NCBI GenBank assembly: GCA_009787435.1 | Contig: WRFW01000135.1 | Location: 1 to 6,693, forward strand | DNA: 6,693 nucleotides | From: Defluviitaleaceae bacterium | GTDB lineage: Bacteria; Bacillota; Clostridia; Lachnospirales; UBA5962 | Reading direction: 5' to 3' | Part shown: positions 1 to 5,297 of the stretch, in pieces | Layout of the letters: the number at the start of each line of letters is the position of its first letter | How positions within the stretch are numbered: the first letter of the stretch is position 1 | The notes under the pieces: generated by a model | The model's input: only the letters and a program-made list of their open reading frames with translations | The model's database searches: none | Told to the model about the DNA's origin: nothing | Position numbers and translations under genes: made by a program

Positions 1-1237
1 TATTGTCATCACTTTCACCCCCTCCCACCTGCTGAGGCTCATCTTCCATGTTTACCATTGTGGGCATTTCTTCTATATCATCATTTGAATTTAAAAAGTC
101 TATCTCTGTATACTCTCTACGTATATAACGCTTATCGCCATTATTTACAGCAGCAAGCCCCCATAAATCTCTTGCGTCATTTAAGCTTACAATAGCCCTA
201 TCGAAAAGCTGTGTTGATATTTGCATTTTCGTATTATTGCTTACATATTGCAGGCGGTTTGTAGTTAGTACAATTTTATTGCCGTGTGCTAGCTCTCTTT
301 CTGTATAAGTCATATTAGATAGTGCGAGCGATAGTTGTATTGCGAAAGGCTCAATTTTCCCTTGATAAAATGCATTCCATTCTTCCTCTGTAAATTTGTT
401 TTGCAAAATATTTTCGTTAATGCCAAAATAATTATAAACATTTTCATTTATTAACTTCATTTGTGCAGCATTTACGGTATATGGCTTGCTTTCTACTTGC
501 TTTAAATCTGCAAAAGTGGCATCACTTATTATAAGCCCGCTCGTGTTATCTTCGCTAAAGTTTTCAGCTGCAAACCTTTCCCGTTCTTCCTTTATTGCCT
601 CGGGTTTAATTTTATTAGCTATTCGTGCTAAAAAGCGTATATTAGCAGAGTTTTTAACAGCATTTATAATGCCTTGGTTTTGAATATTAATGAGCTGCAA
701 AGTAGGCTTAACTGCTGAATTATCTGAGCCAAAAAAATCATCTTTAAACTGGTGCGAAGTAATAACACCAACACGGCTATACTCAATCACTGCCCTTTCA
801 CCGCTTTCAAACGTATACCGCAAATATGCAACGCCGCCAATGTCTATAACTTCAACATTACTTGGCAATATAGGGTAGTAGCCTGTAATATTGCTGTATT
901 CATCTTCTAAAGGGACGATAAAAGCATTGTTATTTACGGAAAGTATTGTGGCAATTCTATATAAAAATTGACTAGTATTCATAAATGGGTTTGGCTTAAA
1001 TTGCAAAGTGTTTGCTAGGCTTTTATATGCACTGCCTTGTATCTCAGGTTTTAGTTTACTCGCTGAATTTGCGAAAGAATGAATGGCAGCCCGTGTTAGC
1101 TCTGCCTCATATAAACCGCCCTCCCATGTAGTAAAAACGGGTGTGTATGCTGTTAATGCTTTAAAATAATTGTGTACCTCTGTTTCTGCTGTTTCGTTTC
1201 TACCTCTGCCGCCAAAGAGCTTATCCCAAAGCCCCAT
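1..1237 (-). CDS. Phage portal protein, HK97-like family (3' end cut by window edge)
   Basis: The portal forms the dodecameric ring at one capsid vertex through which DNA is packaged and to which the tail joins. Translating from the ATG at 1237 gives an unbroken frame of 412 residues to the window edge with no stop, so the C-terminus is missing. The protein opens MGLWDKLFGG. It then has the blocks NPFMNTSQFLYRIATIL (about residues 78-94), NNNAFIVPL, GYYPILPSNVEV (about 121-132) and, near the visible end, GDKRYIRREY, all familiar from Phage_portal (PF04860) proteins of siphophages. After that the chain becomes acidic and low-complexity, as is usual for the tail of this family, so little is probably missing. 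The start is fixed by a near-perfect AAAGGAGGTG eight bases upstream. It lies downstream of the terminase genes, the standard order, but a separate small transcription unit intervenes. Family call confident; exact length unknown. Confidence 0.92.
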   Translation of the reverse strand, partial: MGLWDKLFGGRGRNETAETEVHNYFKALTAYTPVFTTWEGGLYEAELTRAAIHSFANSASKLKPEIQGSAYKSLANTLQFKPNPFMNTSQFLYRIATILSVNNNAFIVPLEDEYSNITGYYPILPSNVEVIDIGGVAYLRYTFESGERAVIEYSRVGVITSHQFKDDFFGSDNSAVKPTLQLINIQNQGIINAVKNSANIRFLARIANKIKPEAIKEERERFAAENFSEDNTSGLIISDATFADLKQVESKPYTVNAAQMKLINENVYNYFGINENILQNKFTEEEWNAFYQGKIEPFAIQLSLALSNMTYTERELAHGNKIVLTTNRLQYVSNNTKMQISTQLFDRAIVSLNDARDLWGLAAVNNGDKRYIRREYTEIDFLNSNDDIEEMPTMVNMEDEPQQVGGGESDDN

Positions 1238-1245
1238 AATTTTCT

Positions 1246-1255
1246 CACCTCCTTT
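1246..1255 (-). promoter_or_regulatory. Ribosome binding site of the portal gene
   Basis: AAAGGAGGTG on the minus strand, eight bases before the ATG at 1237. It is almost fully complementary to the 16S rRNA 3' end and decides the start. The frame stays open upstream of this ATG, but no other ATG with a site is present there. Confidence 0.85.
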
Positions 1256-1288
1256 CAGTCTAGTTTCACTTTTCAGTCCAGTTTCGCT
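1253..1288 (-). repeat. Two tandem copies of an 18-bp repeat upstream of the portal gene
   Basis: On the minus strand the unit is AGYGAAACTRGACTGAAA, present twice head to tail (1271-1288 and 1253-1270) with 16 of 18 positions identical. The second copy runs directly into the portal ribosome binding site. It could be a protein-binding site (operator or translational control) or a chance duplication. The unit length is a multiple of three and the frame is open, so it would read SETGLK-SETRLK in phase with the portal, but there is no start codon for that reading. Confidence 0.6.
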
Positions 1289-1297
1289 AGTTTTTAA

Positions 1298-1319
1298 TGA
1301 GAGAAGATTAAATCTCTCA
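1298..1319. repeat. Short inverted repeat in the portal leader
   Basis: TGAGAGA (1298-1304) and TCTCTCA (1313-1319) form a perfect 7-bp stem around an 8-base loop. No T-run follows on the minus strand, so it does not look like a terminator. It would form a hairpin in the portal 5' leader. Its role is unknown. Confidence 0.4.
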
Positions 1320-1347
1320 CAGCATGCGATTTTTAAAAAAGCAATAT

Positions 1348-1379
1348 AAAAACCACCTAGTAAACACTAGGTGGTTTTT
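1348..1379 (-). terminator. Strong intrinsic terminator after the 72-aa gene
   Basis: Perfect 14-bp stem, AAAAACCACCTAGT (1348-1361) and ACTAGGTGGTTTTT (1366-1379), with a 4-base loop. The GC core CCACCTAG is flanked by A and T runs on both sides, so it can act in either direction. It lies 6 bases past the 72-aa gene and 110 bases before the portal start. It closes the small transcription unit begun by the promoter at 1815-1843. I found no convincing promoter between it and the portal, so late transcription must read through it, or a promoter I cannot recognise is present. Confidence 0.88.
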
Positions 1380-1385
1380 AATAAT

Positions 1386-1604
1386 TTATTTTTTAGTTTT
1401 GTTTTTGTTGTATTCTGCTATTATCTCTAGTTCATCTTCTAAAGGTTCAACCTCTGGAATGTCGTCCCAAGCTTTTGAAATATCTTTTTCAGAAGTTAAT
1501 TCTCTTAAATCTTCAATTGCTTGTTTTACTTCTTCCATAGTTTTGCAAGCTGCAAATTTATCTGCTACAAGGCTTATTAATGCTTTAAATTGAAAATCTG
1601 TCAT
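1386..1604 (-). CDS. Small acidic MTDxQFK protein, 72 aa
   Basis: An unrecognised small protein. It begins MTDFQFKALISL, looks mostly helical, and has an acidic second half (WDDIPEVEPLEDELE, about residues 45-59) with a lysine-rich end (NKNKTKK). It has no signal peptide, membrane segment or cysteine pair. The start ATG at 1604 has GGGGG ten bases upstream, a usable but slightly distant ribosome binding site. The 48-aa gene just upstream also has MTDxQFK near its start, so the two may be distant paralogues. Both sit between one strong promoter and one strong terminator, which argues that this is a real gene even though an overlapping plus-strand frame is open. Possible roles are a lysogenic-conversion factor, an anti-host protein or a minor head-module protein; nothing in the sequence decides. 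Confidence 0.78.
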   Translation of the reverse strand: MTDFQFKALISLVADKFAACKTMEEVKQAIEDLRELTSEKDISKAWDDIPEVEPLEDELEIIAEYNKNKTKK

Positions 1605-1635
1605 AATGTGCTAACCCCCATTATATTTTTCAAAA

Positions 1636-1782
1636 TTAATCTTCCAAGCCTTTTTGCAAATCTTCAATTATGTTTTCTAATTTCTTGTCTGTTTCTTCTT
1701 TGCTTTCTTCTTCCTTAGCCTCTTTGATAAATCTTAGTTGCATTCTGCAAAATTGTTTAAATTGACTATCAGTCATACCCAT
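1636..1782 (-). CDS. Small charged MTDxQFK protein, 48 aa
   Basis: A short gene read from ATG at 1782 to TAA at 1636. It begins MGMTDSQFKQFCRMQLRFIK, continues with a highly charged Glu/Lys helix (KEAKEEESKEETDKK) and ends LQKGLED, so it is probably one long amphipathic helix or a coiled coil. AAAAGGAGG lies seven bases before this ATG; a second ATG two codons in (1776) would sit 13 bases from the site and is less likely. It is the first gene behind the strong promoter at 1815-1843 and is followed after 31 bases by the 72-aa gene, which shares the MTDxQFK opening. The function is unknown. The excellent ribosome binding site and promoter are the main evidence that it is real. Confidence 0.75.
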   Translation of the reverse strand: MGMTDSQFKQFCRMQLRFIKEAKEEESKEETDKKLENIIEDLQKGLED

Positions 1783-1814
1783 TTTAAAACCTCCTTTTAG
1801 CTTGATTTTTCTAT

Positions 1815-1843
1815 ATTATACTATAGCTTGTTCAAAAAGTCAA
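1815..1843 (-). promoter_or_regulatory. Near-consensus sigma-A promoter for the two small genes
   Basis: On the minus strand, TTGACT (1838-1843) is followed after exactly 17 bp by TATAAT (1815-1820). That is five of six and six of six matches to the housekeeping consensus. Transcription would start near 1808, about 26 bases before the ATG at 1782. This is the best promoter in the window and needs no phage activator, so it should be active in a lysogen unless an unseen repressor acts. Confidence 0.85.
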
Positions 1844-1893
1844 GGGCTTTAAAATTTCTAAATCGGGTTTAGTTAAGGTGAAGCTTTGGTATC

Positions 1894-1933
1894 AAAAAAC
1901 TTGGGCAATTATGCCGCCCGCAGGGCTGCCCAA
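1894..1933 (-). terminator. Branched intrinsic terminator just after the large terminase
   Basis: On the minus strand, TTGGGCA (1927-1933) pairs with TGCCCAA (1901-1907). Inside is a second hairpin, GCCC-TGC-GGGC (1916-1926), and TTTTTT follows at 1894-1899. A further GGCA/TGCC hairpin can form inside, so the structure may be branched. It starts 10 bases past the large terminase stop and is strikingly GC-rich for this DNA. CCGCAGG occurs twice on the plus strand (1918-1924 and 1934-1940). The branched shape makes its strength uncertain. Confidence 0.6.
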
Positions 1934-1943
1934 CCGCAGGTGG

Positions 1944-3617
1944 TTAATCTTCATTTTTAAGATAATGCCCCACTTCCTCCCAATATTTATGGCGGACAGT
2001 CATTGCACAAAGCACGGCAACAAGCCCATCTATTCGCATACGCTGCTCTATTTTAGTAATTCGTACACGTCTTGTTTCACTATTTTGCTTTAGGGCAGCA
2101 TAGAGAAAGTGCCATTCTAGTAATTTATTTTCAACGATTATAAAATTGCCGTCTTTTAAAATGCCCTCAAATTCTCTTATTACTGGTGTTAAGTTTTCGC
2201 CTTGGTGAACATCATCCATGTGAAAGCCGTCTTCTGCTAGCTTATTTACAAGGTATTGTGCTGAGTATTTATCATATCCAATTTTTAAAATATAAAGCTT
2301 ATGCACTTCTTGTAATTCTAAAAAATAGTTATGAACGTCTTTATAGTCAACATAATTTTCGCCGCTTAATTGTACAATGCCTTTTTGAATGAAAATATCA
2401 TAAGGCACACCGTCTGTTTGCTGAGCTTTTTCAAGCCTACTTGCAGGAATAAAGAATTTTGTAAAAGAGTACATTTTGCCCTTTTTTTCAATGATAACGG
2501 TAGCCGCTGTTAAGTCTACCGATTGTGAAAGGTCTATCCCGCCGACTGCATAGCAGTCTTGAAAATCATCAATTTTAAAACCCTCGCCCGCTTTTCCTGC
2601 AAGCTCTACAGTGTGCCCATCTAACCATGCAATAGCTGAATTTTGCTTAATGTTGCAATACTTCGTTAAAAATTCAACCTTTTTTGGCAGCGAGTTTTTA
2701 GCGATTGCAATTTCTTCTTTATAATAACTTTCAAACACAGACACACCCATATTTGGGTTTGCTTTTCTAAGCTCGGTTAAATCATTCCATTTAGTAATAT
2801 CATCTATCATATACAAGAAAGGCAACAGTCTTTTTTCTCTGTTACCACCCTCTAAAAAGCGGGTAGAGCGTGTAAAAAGCTCATCAAAAATACTGCCATT
2901 TTCATAGCCTGCTGTTGATATGCTTAATATTATCGGCTGCCGCCTAGCACCTAAAGCAGACTTCATAACTTCATATTGCTTTAAGCCGCCGTCCCCCCGC
3001 CAACTAGCTAGCTCATCATTAATAACTAAGTGTGGGTTAAAGCCGTCCGATTTTTTTGCATTAAAGGCAAGCGGTCTAATTGTTGAATTAGTTTCTTCTA
3101 TATAAATATCGCTGCGGCGTTTTTTTGAAATCTCATCTAGTTCGTCTTCTTGCTGTATCATTTGAAAAAAGTTATTGTAAACAATATTTGCTTGGTCTAG
3201 CTTTGGGGCTAAGCAATATACTTCTGCCCCGTATTCACCATCTAAGTAAGTCATATATGCTATAATCGCACTTGCAAATAATGTTTTGCCATTTTTGCGG
3301 GCGATAACTATAAATACTTCACGAAAAACACGCAAACCCTCATCATCAACAATGCCGAAAATAGCAGATATTAAAGCCTTTTGCCAAAGCTCTAATTTTA
3401 ATAAATCGTTTCTGCCTTGGCTATGGTGGCACATATTCTCAATAAAACGTATTGCACGCCCTGCACGCTTTGCATTAAAAAAATACTCCCCACTTTCTAA
3501 ACCTTTGATAAGTATGGAGTATATGGATTTTATCCATTTGCCGACAATTGCCTTGCCGCTTTGAATGTCGGCATAGTATTCATAAATGTAATTATTTTTC
3601 ATATTTTTATAGTTCAT
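1944..3617 (-). CDS. terL: Phage terminase large subunit (packaging ATPase and nuclease)
   Basis: The motor that pumps DNA into the prohead and cuts it. Numbered from the ATG at 3617 (557 aa), the ATPase has Walker A ARKNGKT (106-112), Walker B LVINDE (197-202) with the catalytic Glu last, and the coupling segment SISTAG (about 232-237). The RNase H-like nuclease has its acidic residues in GIDLS (Asp 362), GYDKYS (Asp 459) and RIDG (Asp 530). Length and motif order fit the Terminase_1 (PF03354) family and the protein looks intact. The start is uncertain: a non-ATG start at 3635 and ATGs at 3617 and 3602 are possible, none with a good ribosome binding site. The 3617 start overlaps the small terminase stop by 11 bases, so translation is probably coupled. 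Confidence 0.95.
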   Translation of the reverse strand: MNYKNMKNNYIYEYYADIQSGKAIVGKWIKSIYSILIKGLESGEYFFNAKRAGRAIRFIENMCHHSQGRNDLLKLELWQKALISAIFGIVDDEGLRVFREVFIVIARKNGKTLFASAIIAYMTYLDGEYGAEVYCLAPKLDQANIVYNNFFQMIQQEDELDEISKKRRSDIYIEETNSTIRPLAFNAKKSDGFNPHLVINDELASWRGDGGLKQYEVMKSALGARRQPIILSISTAGYENGSIFDELFTRSTRFLEGGNREKRLLPFLYMIDDITKWNDLTELRKANPNMGVSVFESYYKEEIAIAKNSLPKKVEFLTKYCNIKQNSAIAWLDGHTVELAGKAGEGFKIDDFQDCYAVGGIDLSQSVDLTAATVIIEKKGKMYSFTKFFIPASRLEKAQQTDGVPYDIFIQKGIVQLSGENYVDYKDVHNYFLELQEVHKLYILKIGYDKYSAQYLVNKLAEDGFHMDDVHQGENLTPVIREFEGILKDGNFIIVENKLLEWHFLYAALKQNSETRRVRITKIEQRMRIDGLVAVLCAMTVRHKYWEEVGHYLKNED

Positions 3618-3966
3618 CACGCATAAGAGCAGCAAGCTTACTATTTTTTCTTTCAGCTACAGGGGCAAGTGCTACAAGTTCCTTAATTATGGCGGTGTAG
3701 TTTCTAGTCATAGCTATGTACACTTCCACTTCGGGGCTTTGTTTTTTGCCGTATTGATTAGCACCGTTTTTATATTCTTCGGATATGCCATACTCATTTA
3801 TAACTTTTTGCAAATCTTCCAAAGTTATAGCCATGAAAGCAGCGTTATTTATTAGTGATTGAACGGTTGTTAGCTTATTTTTATCTAAGTTTTTGAAAAC
3901 TTTGGCAAGTCGGCTTTTTTCTTGCTTAATTCTGCTATCTTTGTCTAACTCTTTTTTAATCGCCAC
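3607..3966 (-). CDS. terS: Phage terminase small subunit, P27 family
   Basis: The DNA-recognition subunit that brings the large terminase to the packaging site. The 119-aa product contains KLTTVQSLINNAAFMAITLE and the block NQYGKKQSPEVEVY followed by a helix with NYTAIIKELVAL, which I recognise as typical of P27-like small terminases (Terminase_4, PF05119). The N-terminus is basic and helical, fitting DNA binding. An open frame extends to a GTG at 3975, but the ribosome binding site AGGGGG (3975-3980) overlaps that codon; the GTG at 3966, eight bases from the site, is the sound start. The gene overlaps the large terminase start by 11 bases. Size is normal for the family. Confidence 0.88.
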   Translation of the reverse strand: MAIKKELDKDSRIKQEKSRLAKVFKNLDKNKLTTVQSLINNAAFMAITLEDLQKVINEYGISEEYKNGANQYGKKQSPEVEVYIAMTRNYTAIIKELVALAPVAERKNSKLAALMRDEL

Positions 3967-3974
3967 AAATAACA

Positions 3975-3980
3975 CCCCCT
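3975..3980 (-). promoter_or_regulatory. Ribosome binding site that sets the small terminase start
   Basis: AGGGGG on the minus strand with eight bases to the GTG at 3966. It overlaps the upstream in-frame GTG at 3975, which rules that start out. Confidence 0.65.
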
Positions 3981-4053
3981 AACGGACTTTAAAAATTTAC
4001 CACACCCCTTACGCAACCCTTGCAGGGTAAAGTTATTCGCTGGTCTCGGTCTG
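3981..4053. other. HNH to small-terminase gap with a hairpin; candidate packaging-site region
   Basis: A non-coding gap of about 75 bases, unusual in an otherwise tightly packed operon. It contains the perfect inverted repeat ACCCT-TGC-AGGGT (4016-4028), a G-rich stretch on the minus strand (TAAGGGGTGTGG, about 3999-4010), and a CGGAC (3983-3987) like the repeats at the late promoter. No T-run follows the hairpin, so it is not an intrinsic terminator. Packaging sites often lie beside the small terminase, so a cos site could be here, but I see no direct proof. Confidence 0.3.
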
Positions 4054-4365
4054 TTAGGGCATATTGTTGATTTTTTGCATGGGGGCGTATATGATATTAC
4101 CTTGGCTATCAAAGGAGTAGGGTAGCTTTCTAGGCTTGCCGTGATGTTCTTTGTTATGGCAAGTTTGGCAAAGTGCCTCCAAGTTTTCGTGGGATAGAGT
4201 AGTGTATGGGTCGTTTGCATTGGCTAGGTTTAAATGCACTTTGTGGTGTACTATTTTGGCTATCCCCTCGCAACGTTCGCAAACATAATGTTGACTTATT
4301 AAATAAGCCTTTCTAACTTCTAACCATTGTTTGCTTTGATAAAAAGCTTTATTCCATGAGGACAT
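4054..4365 (-). CDS. HNH endonuclease, packaging-associated
   Basis: A small metal-dependent DNA nuclease of the HNH family. Numbered from the ATG at 4365 (103 aa), zinc-binding pairs CERC (Cys 29, 32) and CQTC (Cys 66, 69) frame the active site, with His 41 in VHHKVHL, Asn 61 in HENLEAL, and His 70/His 74 in CHNKEHH. This is the complete HNH pattern, so the enzyme should be active. HNH proteins encoded beside terminases are known to assist cutting of cos DNA during packaging (the HK97 gp74 type), and its place directly before terS fits this. The frame also allows a TTG start at 4371. The start overlaps the end of the 118-aa gene (stop at 4349), and the only ribosome binding site candidate is a weak GGGG, so coupled translation is likely. 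Confidence 0.92.
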   Translation of the reverse strand: MSSWNKAFYQSKQWLEVRKAYLISQHYVCERCEGIAKIVHHKVHLNLANANDPYTTLSHENLEALCQTCHNKEHHGKPRKLPYSFDSQGNIIYAPMQKINNMP

Positions 4366-4705
4366 TATCAAGCCCCATGCCTGTGCCTATGCCTGTTTCT
4401 ATTTGTTTACCAAAGTGTAATATTTCATGGTGTGTATTATTATAATAGTCGGCTACGAGGTTTTTGTATATGGCTTTGCCATTATTTGTTTTAACTACTA
4501 TGTTAAATGTTTCATCTTCGCCTAGCTGCTCCGTTATCTCGTCAAATAAACTATTGAAAGATAAATTGCCCGTATTATTAGTTAAATTAATGTTAATTTG
4601 CCCTTTTTGCCGCTGAATATCTAGCGTTGAATATTTATTTATAATAAGCCTGCCGCCTAGCTTAAAATCAAGGTGTAGGCTTATATTTAGTTCGCTTTCT
4701 TCCAT
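4349..4705 (-). CDS. Unknown 118-aa phage protein, first gene of the packaging operon
   Basis: I do not recognise this protein. The first half looks like beta strands (ISLHLDFKLGGRLIINKYS, about residues 9-27, then QININLTNNTGNLSF), followed by an acidic helix (FDEITEQLGEDETF) and a His-containing stretch NNTHHEILHFG. The C-terminus is glycine-rich (GIGTGMGLD). There is no signal peptide or membrane segment. The ATG at 4705 has AGGAGGGG close upstream (4709-4716), a strong site. It is the first gene after the promoter at 4773-4781 and overlaps the HNH gene, so it belongs with packaging or its control. It could be a DNA-end-processing accessory or a head-assembly factor, but that is only inferred from position. 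Confidence 0.78.
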   Translation of the reverse strand: MEESELNISLHLDFKLGGRLIINKYSTLDIQRQKGQININLTNNTGNLSFNSLFDEITEQLGEDETFNIVVKTNNGKAIYKNLVADYYNNTHHEILHFGKQIETGIGTGMGLDNVLME

Positions 4706-4772
4706 TTGCCCCTCCTATTAAAAAAGTGTAAAAAGTCGCTCTCTAAAGCTGTACATAAATATGGATAATACT

Positions 4773-4781
4773 ATTATAGCA
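4773..4781 (-). promoter_or_regulatory. Extended -10 late promoter without a good -35 box
   Basis: TGCTATAAT on the minus strand is a perfect -10 hexamer (4773-4778) with the TGn extension. Sixteen to eighteen bases upstream there is only GTTCAG or CGTTCA, a poor -35, so an activator is likely needed. Start of transcription would be near 4766, about 60 bases before the 118-aa gene. It would drive the packaging operon. Confidence 0.7.
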
Positions 4782-4790
4782 CATTAAAAG

Positions 4791-4804
4791 CGGACTGAAC
4801 GGAC
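4791..4804 (-). promoter_or_regulatory. GTCCG direct repeats over the -35 region; candidate activator site
   Basis: GTCCGTTCAGTCCG on the minus strand holds two GTCCG copies nine bases apart, exactly where the -35 box should be. A natural candidate binder is the RinA/ArpU-like protein encoded immediately upstream (4866-5291). A further copy (AAAGTCCGTTAG) lies near 3980-3990 in front of terS. Binding is inferred. Confidence 0.45.
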
Positions 4805-4810
4805 ACTTTT

Positions 4811-4846
4811 AAAAAACAATGAAAAATTTTTAAAAAAATTTAAAAA
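4811..4846. promoter_or_regulatory. Four phased A-tracts, likely bent DNA or UP element
   Basis: Runs of A on the plus strand at 4811-4816, 4822-4826, 4832-4838 and 4842-4846 have centres 9 to 11 bp apart, close to one helical turn. Such phasing gives intrinsic curvature. The run lies about -45 to -80 from the predicted late start, the place of UP elements and upstream activator wrapping. Confidence 0.55.
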
Positions 4847-4865
4847 GCTACTTTCAGATTTAAAT

Positions 4866-5291
4866 CTATATTTGTAAAAAATACCGCTTAATAGCTTTTC
4901 TCGGTGCATCTTCGCTTGCATATCCATAAACTTTCTTAGCTGTTATTTTCCAAGATAGCCCTTTTATATATCTAAGCTCTATAATCTGCCTTATATCGCT
5001 TTGGTTAATTGACTTTATAAAATCTTCTATTTGTGAAAGTTTGTCTAGTAGTTCGCTTAGTAAAAGCTCTAGCCGCTGTTTTCTTTTGTTATAAATTTTC
5101 ATATACTTTGGGCTAACACCTACTATAGGTATAACTCTTTCTTGATACGGTATTTGACTGCTAGAGCCTTTTACTGTATCAAATACAAATGTTGCAGCGT
5201 TGCCTAGTTTTTCTAAGCTCTCGGTTATTTGCACTATTTCATTTTTGATTAATCTATATTCTTCAAGTTCTCTTAATGTTATGGTTTTCAT
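4866..5291 (-). CDS. RinA/ArpU-like phage late transcription activator
   Basis: A 141-aa DNA-binding regulator that probably switches on the packaging and structural genes. It has an N-terminal helix (LRELEEYRLIKNEIVQI, residues 6-22) and the block DTVKGSSSQIPYQ (38-50) typical of this family. A long coiled-coil-like helix follows (KRKQRLELLLSELLDKL, about 69-85). The C-terminal helix-turn-helix resembles sigma-70 region 4 (SDIRQIIELRYIKGLSWKIT, about 98-117). Length and order match the ArpU/RinA/DUF1492-like regulators that precede terminase genes in Firmicutes phages. Its ribosome binding site is weak (TAAATAATT) and the start is 6 bases after the upstream stop, suggesting coupled translation. 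It is followed by the 160-bp late promoter region, its likely target. A 12-bp palindrome AGATTTAAATCT (4856-4867) overlaps its stop codon and could be an autoregulatory site. Confidence 0.85.
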   Translation of the reverse strand: MKTITLRELEEYRLIKNEIVQITESLEKLGNAATFVFDTVKGSSSQIPYQERVIPIVGVSPKYMKIYNKRKQRLELLLSELLDKLSQIEDFIKSINQSDIRQIIELRYIKGLSWKITAKKVYGYASEDAPRKAIKRYFLQI

Positions 5292-5297
5292 AATTAT

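Noticed and set aside
486..878. Two plus-strand open frames opposite the portal gene
   Set aside because: They lie within the antisense of a clearly coding portal frame, have no ribosome binding sites and no recognisable protein features.
1271..1280. TTCAGTCC shared by the portal-leader repeat and the late-promoter repeats
   Set aside because: The two copies are on opposite strands relative to transcription and the match is only eight bases, so a common regulator site is not supported.
1324..1593. Plus-strand 89-aa frame with a hydrophobic segment
   Set aside because: It runs through the terminator hairpin and is antisense to the 72-aa gene, which has a promoter, a ribosome binding site and a terminator in the right places.
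2044..3264. Possible mutation of the large terminase active sites
   Set aside because: Walker A, the Walker B Asp-Glu pair and the nuclease aspartates are all present. The Asn before the Asp-Glu in LVINDE appears to be normal for this family.
3945..4220. Minus-strand 91-aa frame between HNH and terS
   Set aside because: It overlaps the complete HNH motif of the HNH gene in another frame and the terS start; its translation is low-complexity with no family likeness.
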